Source of the DNA: Pseudomonadota bacterium | GTDB lineage: Bacteria > Pseudomonadota > Gammaproteobacteria > Burkholderiales > Burkholderiaceae_C | Length of the DNA: 64,000 nt | Direction: 5' to 3' | Assembly: GCA_021808445.1 (NCBI GenBank) | Contig: JAKBBP010000001.1 | Coordinates: 62,001 to 126,000 of the forward strand | In this document: positions 19,429-27,436 of the stretch, piece after piece | How positions within the stretch are numbered: position 1 is the stretch's first letter | Layout: every line of letters starts with the position of its first letter | The notes under the pieces: generated by a model | Seen by the model: the letters and a program-made list of their open reading frames with translations, nothing else | Database searches by the model: none | Told to the model about the DNA's origin: nothing | Program-made: the position numbers and the translations under genes

Positions 19429-20751
19429 TCATTCGTAGCGCAGCGCTGCCGCGGGTTGCACGCGCGAGGCGCGCCAGCTCGGATACAGGGTGGCCAGCAG
19501 GCTCAGGCCCAGCGCGATGAGGGTGATGCTCAGCACGTCGCCCAGGCGCGGGTCGCTGGGCATGGTGTGGATCAGGTACACGCTGCTGGGCAGGAACTGG
19601 GTGTGGAACAGCCATTCCAGGAAGGACACGATGGGGTCGACGTTGAAGGCGATGAGCAGGCCCAGGCCCACGCCGGAAAGCACGCCGAACACCCCCGTGA
19701 CCGCCCCCTGGACCACGAAGATACCCATGATCGAGCGGGGGCTGGCGCCCTGGGTGCGCAGGATCGCGATGTCCGACTGCTTGTCGGTCACCGTCATCAC
19801 CAGTGTGGATACCAGGTTGAAGGCCGCCACCGCGACGATCATCGCCAGGATGATGAACATCATGCGCTTCTCGATCACCACCGCCTCGAACCAGGTACGG
19901 TTCTGCTCGGTCCAGGGCTGCGCCACCAGGTTGGGGGGCAGCATCGCCTGAAGCTGCTGCGCAACCGCCGGCGCATCGTCGACGGAGCGGGTCTGCAGGC
20001 GCAGTCCGGTGGGTCCCTGTGTGAGGAACAGGCGCGAGGCGTCGCGAAGGTCCAGCAGGGCCAGGCTGGAGTCGTATTCATAATGGCCGATGCGGAACAC
20101 CCCGACCACGCGCAGGCTGCGCAGGCGCGGGATCATGCCCGCCGGGGTCAGCGAGCCGCTGGGGACCACCATGGTCACCAGATCGCCCACGCCCACGCCC
20201 AGGCGTTGCGCCAGGTCCTCGCCGAGCACGACGCCGAATTCCCCGGGGCGAAGCGCGTCCAGCGAGCCCGCCACCATGTGCGAGGCGATGCTCGAGACCT
20301 GCGGTTCCAGCCTGGGCTCGATGCCCCAGGCCAGCACGCCGAACAGTGAATTGCCCTGCGCCAGCAGCGCCTGGCCCTGCACCACCGGGGCAATGCCGGT
20401 GACCTGTGGGTCACGGCGCAGGCGCGCGGCCAGGGTCTGCCAGTCCTCCCCCAGGGAACCGCCGTCGGCGCTGAGCACCTGTACATGGGGAATCACGCCG
20501 AGCATGCGGTCGCGCACCTGTTCCTGGAAGCCGTTCATCACCGAGATCACCACGATCAGCGCGGCCACGCCCAGGGCGATGCCGGCCACCGAGATGAAGG
20601 AAATGAAGGAGATGAATCCGTTGTGCCGGGTGCGGCGCCCCGCGCGCGTGTAGCGCCAGCCGATCAGCAGCTCGAAGGGCCAGCTCGAAGGCGCGGGCGC
20701 GGCGGGCGCGGGGGGCAGGGCAGAAGCGGAAGGTGCGGGCGGGACGGGCAT
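19429..20751 (-). CDS. lolC: Lipoprotein-releasing ABC transporter permease, LolC/LolE family
   Basis: 440 residues from ATG 20751. It has an FtsX/MacB fold: a first transmembrane helix after FISFISFISVAGIALGVAAL, a large periplasmic domain (about 75-290), and three C-terminal helices with a TQGASPRSIMGIF coupling region. LolCDE extracts outer-membrane lipoproteins from the inner membrane. The N-terminus has a Pro/Ala-rich extension of about 35 residues before SWPFELLIGWRYTRA. No lolD ATPase adjoins it: the neighbours are DUF4337 downstream and a divergent MFS gene upstream, which is unusual because lolD normally follows. Confidence 0.87.
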   Translation of the reverse strand: MPVPPAPSASALPPAPAAPAPSSWPFELLIGWRYTRAGRRTRHNGFISFISFISVAGIALGVAALIVVISVMNGFQEQVRDRMLGVIPHVQVLSADGGSLGEDWQTLAARLRRDPQVTGIAPVVQGQALLAQGNSLFGVLAWGIEPRLEPQVSSIASHMVAGSLDALRPGEFGVVLGEDLAQRLGVGVGDLVTMVVPSGSLTPAGMIPRLRSLRVVGVFRIGHYEYDSSLALLDLRDASRLFLTQGPTGLRLQTRSVDDAPAVAQQLQAMLPPNLVAQPWTEQNRTWFEAVVIEKRMMFIILAMIVAVAAFNLVSTLVMTVTDKQSDIAILRTQGASPRSIMGIFVVQGAVTGVFGVLSGVGLGLLIAFNVDPIVSFLEWLFHTQFLPSSVYLIHTMPSDPRLGDVLSITLIALGLSLLATLYPSWRASRVQPAAALRYE

Positions 20752-20879
20752 GGGCACGCAGTGTATGCGCGTCGCAGGGCTTCCCGTCTTCGCCACGGCC
20801 CGGAATCTTGACCGTGATGCCGCTCCGGATTCCGGGGACTCCTCCGGGATGGCTAGGGCAAATCCTGATATCCGGAACG

Positions 20880-20931
20880 TTGTGATCCGAAGCGTCCGCG
20901 CCTATAGTGACCAGGACGGAACAAAACGTCC
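20880..20931 (+). promoter_or_regulatory. Candidate sigma-70 promoter and operator of the MFS gene
   Basis: TTGTGA (20880-20885) and TATAGT (20903-20908) are separated by 17 bases. Just downstream is a short inverted repeat, GGACG (20914-20918) and CGTCC (20927-20931), where a repressor could sit. The rest of the 294-base gap between the LolC-type gene and the MFS gene shows no coding potential that I can support. Confidence 0.4.
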
Positions 20932-21045
20932 CATTTTCTGAAAAAACATGCGTCGGCCGCGGGCCCGCAGGTTCCGTGTCCAGCCGCGGTCGCCATGCCG
21001 GGGCGTCGCAGCACAGCCGAACACCCCATTCGTCGAGGAGACACC

Positions 21046-22392
21046 ATGAGCGCATCACCTTCGCGGGCCGTGCCCGATTCCGGGGCGATCCCGGGCGCGG
21101 CCGCGCCGAGCAGCAGCAAGGCCCTGATCGTGTTCGCCAGCACCTTGGGAACGACCATCGAGTGGTACGACTTCTTCCTGTACGGCGTGCTCACGCCCCT
21201 GGTGCTCAACCGCCTGTTCTTCCCCAATCTTTCGCCGGTGATCGGCACCATCGCGGCCTACACCACCTTCGCGGTGGGCTTCCTGTCGCGGCCCATCGGC
21301 GGCATCATCTTCGGACACTTCGGGGACCGCATCGGGCGCAAGACCATCCTGGTCCTGACCATGCTGATCATGGGAGGGTCGACCTTCCTGATCGGCGCGC
21401 TGCCGACGACCGCGGCGGTGGGGGTGGCCGCGCCGCTGCTGCTGCTGGTGCTGCGGGTGCTGCAAGGCATCGGCATCGGCGGCGAGTGGGGCGGCGCGGT
21501 GCTCATGACCATCGAGCACGCCAGCCCGGGCAGGCGCGCGCTGTACGGAAGCTGGCCCCAGCTGGGCGTGCCCCTGGGCCTGATGAGCAGCGCCGCGGTC
21601 GTGGCCCTGCTGAACCTGCTGCCGGACTCGTCCTTCATTTCCTGGGGTTGGCGCGTGGCCTTTTTCATGAGCGGGCTGCTCGTGGCCATCGGCCTGTACG
21701 TGCGCCTGAAGATCATGGAGACCCCCGACTTCGAGCGCGTGCAGCGGGAAAAGCGCATCGTGCCGGTACCCGTTGCGGTGATGTTCCGCGATTTCAAGCG
21801 TGAGGTCCTGCTGACCCTGGGCGCGCGCTATGTCGAAGGGGCCTGCTTCAACACCTTCGGGGTGTTCAGCATCTACTACATCACCCATTCCCTGGGCTTG
21901 AGTCGCGGAGACGCGCTCAACGCGGTGATCATCTCCTCGGCCCTGATGCTGCCCTTCATCGTGCTGTCGGGCTGGGCAGCCGATCGCTTCGGCCTGCGGC
22001 GGATCTTCGCCATCGGCGCCGTGTTCATCGCCGTGGCCACGGTGCTGTCCTTCTGGGCCATGCACACGTGGGGCGCCCACAACTACGGGGTCGTGCTGCT
22101 GGGGCTGATCGTGCCCTTCTCGCTGGGCTATCCGATGGTCTACGGCCCGGAGTCCTCGCTGTTCGCCAGCCAGTTCGACGCCCACGTGCGCTACACCGGG
22201 GTGTCCTTCGCGTACCAGTTCTCCGGCATTTTCGCCAGCGGGCTGACGCCTCTGATCGCCACGGCGCTGATCGGCGTGGGCCATGGCAAGCCCTGGCTGG
22301 TGGCCGGCTACATGGTCCTGGTGGCGCTGGTCAGCCTGGTCTCCGTGATGCTCATGCGGGGGGTGTCCCGCGAGGACGCGCGCCGCGCCTGA
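21046..22392 (+). CDS. MFS transporter, metabolite:H+ symporter (MHS) subfamily
   Basis: 448 residues, about 12 membrane helices. The MHS signatures are TIEWYDFFLYGVL after the N-terminal tail and GHFGDRIGRKTIL in the loop between helices 2 and 3. Relatives import organic acids, shikimate, proline/betaine or alpha-ketoglutarate. It sits at the edge of the sulfonate island and is convergent with the tauY-like gene, so a link to that pathway is possible but unproven. ATG 21046 follows a GAGGAG. I cannot name the substrate. Confidence 0.83.
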   Translation: MSASPSRAVPDSGAIPGAAAPSSSKALIVFASTLGTTIEWYDFFLYGVLTPLVLNRLFFPNLSPVIGTIAAYTTFAVGFLSRPIGGIIFGHFGDRIGRKTILVLTMLIMGGSTFLIGALPTTAAVGVAAPLLLLVLRVLQGIGIGGEWGGAVLMTIEHASPGRRALYGSWPQLGVPLGLMSSAAVVALLNLLPDSSFISWGWRVAFFMSGLLVAIGLYVRLKIMETPDFERVQREKRIVPVPVAVMFRDFKREVLLTLGARYVEGACFNTFGVFSIYYITHSLGLSRGDALNAVIISSALMLPFIVLSGWAADRFGLRRIFAIGAVFIAVATVLSFWAMHTWGAHNYGVVLLGLIVPFSLGYPMVYGPESSLFASQFDAHVRYTGVSFAYQFSGIFASGLTPLIATALIGVGHGKPWLVAGYMVLVALVSLVSVMLMRGVSREDARRA

Positions 22393-22410
22393 GTTGCCGG
22401 GGGCCTCGCA

Positions 22411-22433
22411 AGCCCGCCGCGACGCGGCGGGCT
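22411..22433. terminator. Hairpin between convergent genes, possible bidirectional terminator
   Basis: A perfect 11-bp inverted repeat starts AGCCCGCCGCG and has a single central base. It lies between the stops of the convergent MFS and tauY-like genes. There is no T run on either side, so intrinsic termination is uncertain. Confidence 0.4.
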
Positions 22434-22440
22434 GCACGGC

Positions 22441-23868
22441 TCAGAGGCGCTCGTCGCGCAGGAAGTACCAGCGGTAGAGCAGGCGCTGGCCCAGGCGGCG
22501 CATGGGCGCGAGCAGGGGCGAGCGCACCAGGTCGAAGGCGTTGGGGTATTCGAGTTCGCCGGCGTAGATCGGCAGATCCAGCACGGGTGGGGCCTTGCCG
22601 GCCACGCGCTGGGCCATGCGACGCCCGGCATGGGCCGAGAAGGACACGCCATTGCCGCCGTAGCCCAGCGCGTAGAACACCTGCTCGGAAGCGTCGGGCT
22701 GGGTGATGCGCGGCATCATGTCGTGGCTGACATCGACCCATCCCCACCAGGAGTAGTCGATGTCGATCCCGCGCAGCGCCGGGAACTTGCGATGCAGGCC
22801 GTCGATCAGCAACTGCAGGTGCCTGGGATGGGGGGCGTCGGCCCCGGTGATGGAGCTTCGACTGCCGATCTGCACGCGACGGTCGGGCAGCAGCCGGTAG
22901 TAAAAGCGCAGCGTTCGCGTGTCGGTGATCACCTCGTGGGTGCGAAAACCCGTGGCCTCGATCTCGTCGTCGCGCAACACGCGCGTGACCAGGGAGTTGG
23001 ACAGGATGGGCAGAATCTTGTTGCGCAGGCGCGGGTGCAGCGCATTGCTCGTGTAGCCGCCCGTCGCGAAGGCCACGGCACGCGCCCGCACGATACCGCC
23101 CGGCGTGTGCAGCAGGTAGCGCCCCTTCGAGCCCTCGAAACGCGTGACCGGGCTGGAGGTATGGATGCGAACTCCCAGGGCACGCGCGCTGCGCTGGTAG
23201 GCGAAGGCCAGCTTGAGCGGATGCACTCCGATCCCGTCGGGTTCGTGCAGCGCGCCGCTGCACTCGGCGTCGCGCACGTAGCGCTCGTGGACCTGCTCGC
23301 GGCTGAGCATGTGGGTGTCGTAGCCAAAGACCTCGCGCATGACCTGAGCTTCGTTGCGCAGGAAATCCATCTTCTTGTCGCGATGCGCGATGTACAGGTG
23401 TCCGCCGGGCTGGGGCTCACACTCGGGGAATTCGGCCACCAGCGACTTGAAGGTCTCGAAGCCTTCGCGGATCTCCCGGTCCAGGCGCAGGGCGATCTCG
23501 CGTCCCCAGCGGGCCAGCCACTGCGAGCGGTACAGGCGGCCGCTGGCGTTCTGGCCCTGGCCGCCATTGCGACTGGTGCAGCCCCAGGCGCTCTGGTTGG
23601 CCTCCAGCACGGTGGCGCGGATTCCGTGTTCGCGGGCCAGGAACAGGGCGGTCGACAGCCCCGTGAAGCCCGAGCCCACCACGGCGACGTCCACGTCGAG
23701 GTCGCCTCGCACGGGACCGTCGTCCTCCGGAGGCGTGCCGGCCGTTCCCACCCAGTAGGTCGGGGCGTAGGCATGGCCATGCCCCGGAGTGGCATGCACC
23801 AGGGGGTCGTAGCGTGGGTCGTAGGGCTGCAGCGGCGGGCGTGATTCGGTTTCGGCAGAGATATTCAT
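22441..23868 (-). CDS. tauY: FAD-dependent amine oxidoreductase, probable taurine dehydrogenase large subunit
   Basis: 475 residues. It belongs to the DAO/DadA family and resembles gamma-glutamylputrescine oxidase. The FAD-binding DVAVVGSGFTGLSTALFLA lies near residue 60, then SRNGGQGQ, AFATGGYTSNAL and a C-terminal YALGYGGNGVSFSAHAG. TauY is the FAD subunit of taurine dehydrogenase (taurine to sulfoacetaldehyde plus ammonium). I infer this identity from the divergent NTF2-like tauX candidate, the TauABC-type importer, the MocR regulator and xsc nearby. By sequence alone any primary-amine oxidase is possible. ATG 23868 gives MNISAETE. The leader holds paired CTGG boxes facing the gene. Confidence 0.66.
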   Translation of the reverse strand: MNISAETESRPPLQPYDPRYDPLVHATPGHGHAYAPTYWVGTAGTPPEDDGPVRGDLDVDVAVVGSGFTGLSTALFLAREHGIRATVLEANQSAWGCTSRNGGQGQNASGRLYRSQWLARWGREIALRLDREIREGFETFKSLVAEFPECEPQPGGHLYIAHRDKKMDFLRNEAQVMREVFGYDTHMLSREQVHERYVRDAECSGALHEPDGIGVHPLKLAFAYQRSARALGVRIHTSSPVTRFEGSKGRYLLHTPGGIVRARAVAFATGGYTSNALHPRLRNKILPILSNSLVTRVLRDDEIEATGFRTHEVITDTRTLRFYYRLLPDRRVQIGSRSSITGADAPHPRHLQLLIDGLHRKFPALRGIDIDYSWWGWVDVSHDMMPRITQPDASEQVFYALGYGGNGVSFSAHAGRRMAQRVAGKAPPVLDLPIYAGELEYPNAFDLVRSPLLAPMRRLGQRLLYRWYFLRDERL

Positions 23869-23923
23869 GGGATGGATTCCCGGGGATGCGAGAGGACACC
23901 AGAAGACCTGGGGTTTGCCAACC

Positions 23924-23987
23924 ATGATAGGGGGCGATATTGCGGGGTCATGGAGCCAGATCGAAACAAAATAGTGGTCCAGATCGA
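23924..23987 (-). promoter_or_regulatory. Candidate MocR/TauR box pair and -10 for the tauY-like gene
   Basis: The 9-mer CCAGATCGA occurs at 23956-23964 and again at 23979-23987, exactly 23 bases apart. On the minus strand this reads as two TCGATCTGG units facing tauY. A TATCAT (-10 like) is at 23929-23924, 30 bases from the proximal CTGG. MocR activators typically bind direct repeats about two helical turns apart near a weak -35. Confidence 0.5.
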
Positions 23988-24148
23988 GCGTGGCCGGAAT
24001 GCATGTCTCGGGTGCTGGTTTGCGCGCCGCACCATCGCATTCCGACGAGATTCCGCGGCAAAATCACGCGGGTTTTCCAGATAAGTGAAAACCCTGGCTT
24101 TCCGGTGCCGGAAGAGGGGTTTCGCCCAGCGGAGGCCCCGTCAGGAAT

Positions 24149-24208
24149 CTGGACCAATCAAAAGCGACGAACTGGATCTACACAGGCAACGCCGGCCCTG
24201 ACTATATT
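24149..24208 (+). promoter_or_regulatory. Candidate MocR/TauR box pair and -10 for the tauX-tauCAB genes
   Basis: CTGGACCAAT (24149-24158) and CTGGATCTAC (24172-24181) are direct repeats 23 bases apart. A TATATT -10 lies at 24203-24208, 31 bases from the proximal CTGG, and the proximal box covers the -35 position, where no good -35 hexamer exists. The layout mirrors the minus-strand pair. The 381-base gap 23869-24249 holds these two elements and no credible gene. Confidence 0.55.
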
Positions 24209-24249
24209 GAAAAAACCGCAGACTTCGAAAACCGGCCGGGCTGTCTCAC

Positions 24250-24627
24250 ATGAATCCAACCGTAGATACTCTCCAGGCATTTTCAGACGCATGGAATGCC
24301 CATGATCTCGAGCGTTTGATGAGTTTCATGGCCGAGCATTGTGTATTCCACGCGGTGGGCGGTCCGGAGGTACTCGGACGCAGTTTTCACGGGCGCGACG
24401 AGGTGCGGGCCGGCTTCGAGCTGGCCTGGAAGACCTTTCCCGACGCCGCGTGGCTGGAGCCGGTGCATTTCGTCTGCGGCGACCGCGGAGTCACCGAGTC
24501 GACCTTTCGCGGCACCCGCGCCGATGGCTTGCGCATCGAGGCCCGCATGGTCGACGTGTTCACCTTCGCCGACGGTCGCATCGCGGTGAAGAACGCGTAC
24601 CGCAAGGAACGCATCCCGGCTCGCTGA
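24250..24627 (+). CDS. tauX: NTF2/SnoaL-like small protein, probable taurine dehydrogenase small subunit
   Basis: 125 residues, a complete NTF2-like fold: AFSDAWNAHDLERLMSFM, the VFHAVGGPEVLG segment, RDEVRAGFELAWKTFPDA, and DVFTFADGRIAVKNAY. Enzymes of this fold bind small ligands or act as partner subunits. TauX, the small subunit of taurine dehydrogenase, is to my recollection of this type, and it pairs with a FAD subunit like the divergent gene here. The gene leads directly into tauC (14 bases), tauA and tauB. If the pairing is wrong it is simply an uncharacterised SnoaL protein. Confidence 0.62.
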   Translation: MNPTVDTLQAFSDAWNAHDLERLMSFMAEHCVFHAVGGPEVLGRSFHGRDEVRAGFELAWKTFPDAAWLEPVHFVCGDRGVTESTFRGTRADGLRIEARMVDVFTFADGRIAVKNAYRKERIPAR

Positions 24628-24641
24628 TGGAGGCCCCTGCG

Positions 24642-25493
24642 ATGAGCGCGATTCCCGAACAACGAGGCCAGAACATGAACGTCTCCGCGCCCCCTCCCTC
24701 GGCCCGGCCGGCACGCAAGATGCGCCTGCGGCTGGCTCCGCAGTGGATCACCGTGCTGGTGCTGCTGGGCGCGCTGGTCGTGTGGCAACTGGTCGCCATG
24801 GCGGGTGTGTTCCCGCCCTTTGCGCTGCCTTCGCCGGTGGCGGTGTGGAAGGCCTTCGTGGCCATCCTGCGCCATGGCTACGGCGGACAGTCGCTGAGCG
24901 CCGACATCGGCATCAGCTGTTTCCGGATCCTGGTGGGATTCGTCGGCGCCATCGTCATCGGCGTGCCGGTCGGACTGCTGATGTCGCGCAACAAGGTGGT
25001 GTTCGACATCGTGGATCCGCTGCTGCAGTTCGTGCGTCCCGTCCCGCCGCTGGCCTACATCCCCTTGCTGGTCGTGTGGTTCGGAATCGGAGAGCTTCCG
25101 AAGGCCATCCTGATCCTGGTGGGAACGATCCCCGTGATCATCATCGGCACGATTTCCGGGGTCAAGAGCACGCCACCGCTGCGGGTCTCGGTGGCGCGCA
25201 CCCTGGGCGCAAGCAACGCGCAGATCTTCCGCAAGGTGATCCTGCCCTCCGCGCTGCCCGAGATCTTCACCGCCATGCGCGTGGGCATCGGGGTGGCCTG
25301 GACCTGCCTGGTCGCCGCCGAGCTGATCGCTGCCAGCAGCGGACTGGGCTGGCTGGTGCAGTTCGCCGGGCAGGCACTGCAGGTGAGCATCGTCATCGTC
25401 GGAATCGTGGTGATCGGACTCATCGGCTACGCCATGGAGCTGGTGATTCGCAAGATCGAGAGCCTGGTCGTGCCCTGGCGCGGCCACAACTGA
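24642..25493 (+). CDS. tauC: Taurine/sulfonate ABC transporter permease (TauC/SsuC family)
   Basis: 283 residues, with six predicted membrane helices. The cytoplasmic EAA loop reads ARTLGASNAQIFRKVILPSALPEI, broken here at RKVIL. The family signature PPLAYIPLLVVWFGIGE is also present. This subfamily serves taurine, alkanesulfonates, nitrate or thiamine precursors; the locus context favours taurine. ATG 24642 follows a GGAGG at seven bases. ATG 24627, overlapping the tauX stop, and ATG 24675 are alternatives. A 13-bp tandem repeat lies just after its stop. Confidence 0.8.
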   Translation: MSAIPEQRGQNMNVSAPPPSARPARKMRLRLAPQWITVLVLLGALVVWQLVAMAGVFPPFALPSPVAVWKAFVAILRHGYGGQSLSADIGISCFRILVGFVGAIVIGVPVGLLMSRNKVVFDIVDPLLQFVRPVPPLAYIPLLVVWFGIGELPKAILILVGTIPVIIIGTISGVKSTPPLRVSVARTLGASNAQIFRKVILPSALPEIFTAMRVGIGVAWTCLVAAELIAASSGLGWLVQFAGQALQVSIVIVGIVVIGLIGYAMELVIRKIESLVVPWRGHN

Positions 25494-25504
25494 AGCATGC
25501 ACGT

Positions 25505-25556
25505 CCCCCGCAACCGTCCCCCGCATTCGTCCCCCGCATTCGTCCCCCGCATTCGT
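25505..25556. repeat. Tandem repeat, four 13-bp units, in the tauC-tauA gap
   Basis: Three identical units of CCCCCGCATTCGT (25518-25530, 25531-25543, 25544-25556) are preceded by a two-base variant (25505-25517). The array lies 11 bases after the tauC stop and about 50 before tauA. It could change in length by slippage or act as an RNA spacer. Function unknown. Confidence 0.92.
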
Positions 25557-25606
25557 CCAAGGCCCCCGAGGCTTCGAGTCCATCCCCCCAACGCAGGAGA
25601 GAGCAC

Positions 25607-26617
25607 ATGAACAAGCGATCCTGGATGCGCGGCGCGCTCGCCGCCTGCACCCTGGCGGCAGGCCTGGTTCCCGTGGCGGCTCGCGCCGCTGACCAGCCCG
25701 AGGTGATCATCGGCTACGAGAACAACGGCGCCGATCCCTACATGGTGTCGATGGCGCAGCACCTGTTCGAGAAAAACATGCATGCCAAGGTGCAGTACAA
25801 GCTGTTCAGCTCCGGACCTGCGGCGATGAGCGCGCTGGCCTCGAACAGCCTGACCTTCATGTGCGGCCTGGGCGTACCGCCTCTGGTCACCGCCATCGCA
25901 CAGGGCCTGCCGATGACCATCGTGTACAACCAGGAGCGCTACACGACGGCTGCCGGCATCGTGGTCAAGCCGGAAAGCCACATCACCACCGTGGCGGGCC
26001 TGAAGGGCAAGAAGATCGCCATCGTCGCCGGTTCGCAGTCTTCCTTCGAGCTGGCGACCTTCCTGCAGGAGGCGCATGTGCCCTATGACTCGGTCACCCA
26101 GATCAACATGGCGCCGCCGCAGATGCGCACCTCCTGGGTCACGGGAGCGATCGACGCGGCCATCGTGTGGGATCCGGTGTTCAGCGCCCTCCAGGCGGCC
26201 GGAGGCCGTGTGCTGAAGACCGACGGGGAGCTGCCGCGCACGGCTTCGAGCTACAACGTGTGCATCGCCGATTCCAAGTGGGCGGCCGCGCACCCGGCGC
26301 TGGCGCGCGGCTTCGTCGCCGCCCTGGACCAGGGCTACCAGATGACCCGCAAGGATCCCGAGAAGGCCATTCGGGACATGGCCCGCGAGACCGGGGTGAC
26401 GGTGCCCGTGGCGCGCAAGGAGCTGGCCGGCTACGAGCTGTTCTCCGGGCCGGACCAGCGTTCCCCCAAGGGCATGGGCCAGGGAGCGGGGGTCGAGACC
26501 TCGGCCACCTACATGACCCTGGTGAACACGGCCAAGGTGCTGCAGCAGATCGGGCGCATCCAGCAGGTGCCGGCGAGCTTCGCCGACAACGTCGCCCCGC
26601 AGTACTCGGGGCATTGA
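25607..26617 (+). CDS. tauA: Periplasmic substrate-binding protein of the TauA/SsuA type
   Basis: 336 residues. A clear Sec signal peptide (residues 1 to about 28, ending ARAAD) is followed by a two-lobed NMT1/TauA-type fold: the LFSSGPAAMSALASNSLTFM region, then GLGVPPLVTA, KGKKIAIVAGSQSS, and QMRTSWVTGAIDAAIVWDP. It would capture taurine or another sulfonate and deliver it to TauBC. GAGAGAG precedes ATG 25607. Placed between permease and ATPase genes in the unusual order C-A-B. Sulfonate specificity is inferred from context. Confidence 0.8.
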   Translation: MNKRSWMRGALAACTLAAGLVPVAARAADQPEVIIGYENNGADPYMVSMAQHLFEKNMHAKVQYKLFSSGPAAMSALASNSLTFMCGLGVPPLVTAIAQGLPMTIVYNQERYTTAAGIVVKPESHITTVAGLKGKKIAIVAGSQSSFELATFLQEAHVPYDSVTQINMAPPQMRTSWVTGAIDAAIVWDPVFSALQAAGGRVLKTDGELPRTASSYNVCIADSKWAAAHPALARGFVAALDQGYQMTRKDPEKAIRDMARETGVTVPVARKELAGYELFSGPDQRSPKGMGQGAGVETSATYMTLVNTAKVLQQIGRIQQVPASFADNVAPQYSGH

Positions 26618-26669
26618 CACAGCGCTTCAGGCGCGGGGCGGTACGAGCCGCCCCGCCGAGGACAGGCAC

Positions 26670-27407
26670 GTGAACATCGTCATCGACTCCCTGTACAAGA
26701 CCTTCGGCGCGACCACCGCGCTGGAGAACATCAATCTGCAGTTCCAGGGCGGTGAGTTCGTCACCGTGCTCGGATCCTCGGGCTGCGGCAAGACCACGCT
26801 GCTGCACCTGCTGGCCGGGCTCACCACCCCGTCCCGCGGAGCCATCTACATCGATGGTGAGGCCAAGAGCCGGCCGGGGGCGGACCGTGTGGTCGTGTTC
26901 CAGCAGGCGGGGCTGTACCCCTGGCTGAACGTGCAGGACAACATCGAGTTCGGGCTGGAGCTGCAGGGCATGGCGCGTGCGCAGCGTCGGCGCGAGAGTT
27001 CGGAGATCCTGCGCATCATCGGACTGGAGGCCTTCGCGCGCCACAAGCCCTACGAGCTGTCGGGGGGCATGCAGCAGCGCGTGGCGATCGCCCGCGCGCT
27101 GGTGATGAAGCCCAAGGTCCTGCTGATGGATGAGCCCTTTGGCGCCCTGGATGCGCAGACCCGCGCTTCCATGCAGTCTTTCCTCACCTCGCTGTGGGAG
27201 AAGCTGCAGTGCACCATCGTGTTCATCACCCACGACATCGACGAGGCCATCTTCCTGGGTACCCGCCTGGTGGTGCTGTCCGCGCGCCCGGGTCGGGTGG
27301 CGCTGGACCTGCCCATCGAACTGGACCGCCCGCGCCGGCCCGAGACGAGTTTCGAGCCCCGCTTCCTGGAGCTGAAGAAGCAGGCCATGGGGATCCTGGC
27401 CCATTGA
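26670..27407 (+). CDS. tauB: Taurine/sulfonate ABC transporter ATP-binding protein
   Basis: 245 residues from a GTG start at 26670. It has a Walker A GSSGCGKTTLLHLLAG, a Q-loop in VVFQQAGLYPWLNV, the signature [16 protein letters not shown], Walker B VLLMDEPFGALDAQTR and an H-loop THDIDEAIFLG. The PFGALDAQTR and DIDEAIFL wording is typical of the nitrate/sulfonate/taurine subfamily. It completes a tauCAB importer. The downstream regulator gene is convergent, with a GC hairpin (27411-27433) between them. Confidence 0.84.
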   Translation: MNIVIDSLYKTFGATTALENINLQFQGGEFVTVLGSSGCGKTTLLHLLAGLTTPSRGAIYIDGEAKSRPGADRVVVFQQAGLYPWLNVQDNIEFGLELQGMARAQRRRESSEILRIIGLEAFARHKPYELSGGMQQRVAIARALVMKPKVLLMDEPFGALDAQTRASMQSFLTSLWEKLQCTIVFITHDIDEAIFLGTRLVVLSARPGRVALDLPIELDRPRRPETSFEPRFLELKKQAMGILAH

Positions 27408-27436
27408 TGGGCGGGCGCCGGCCGGCTGCCCGCTGC

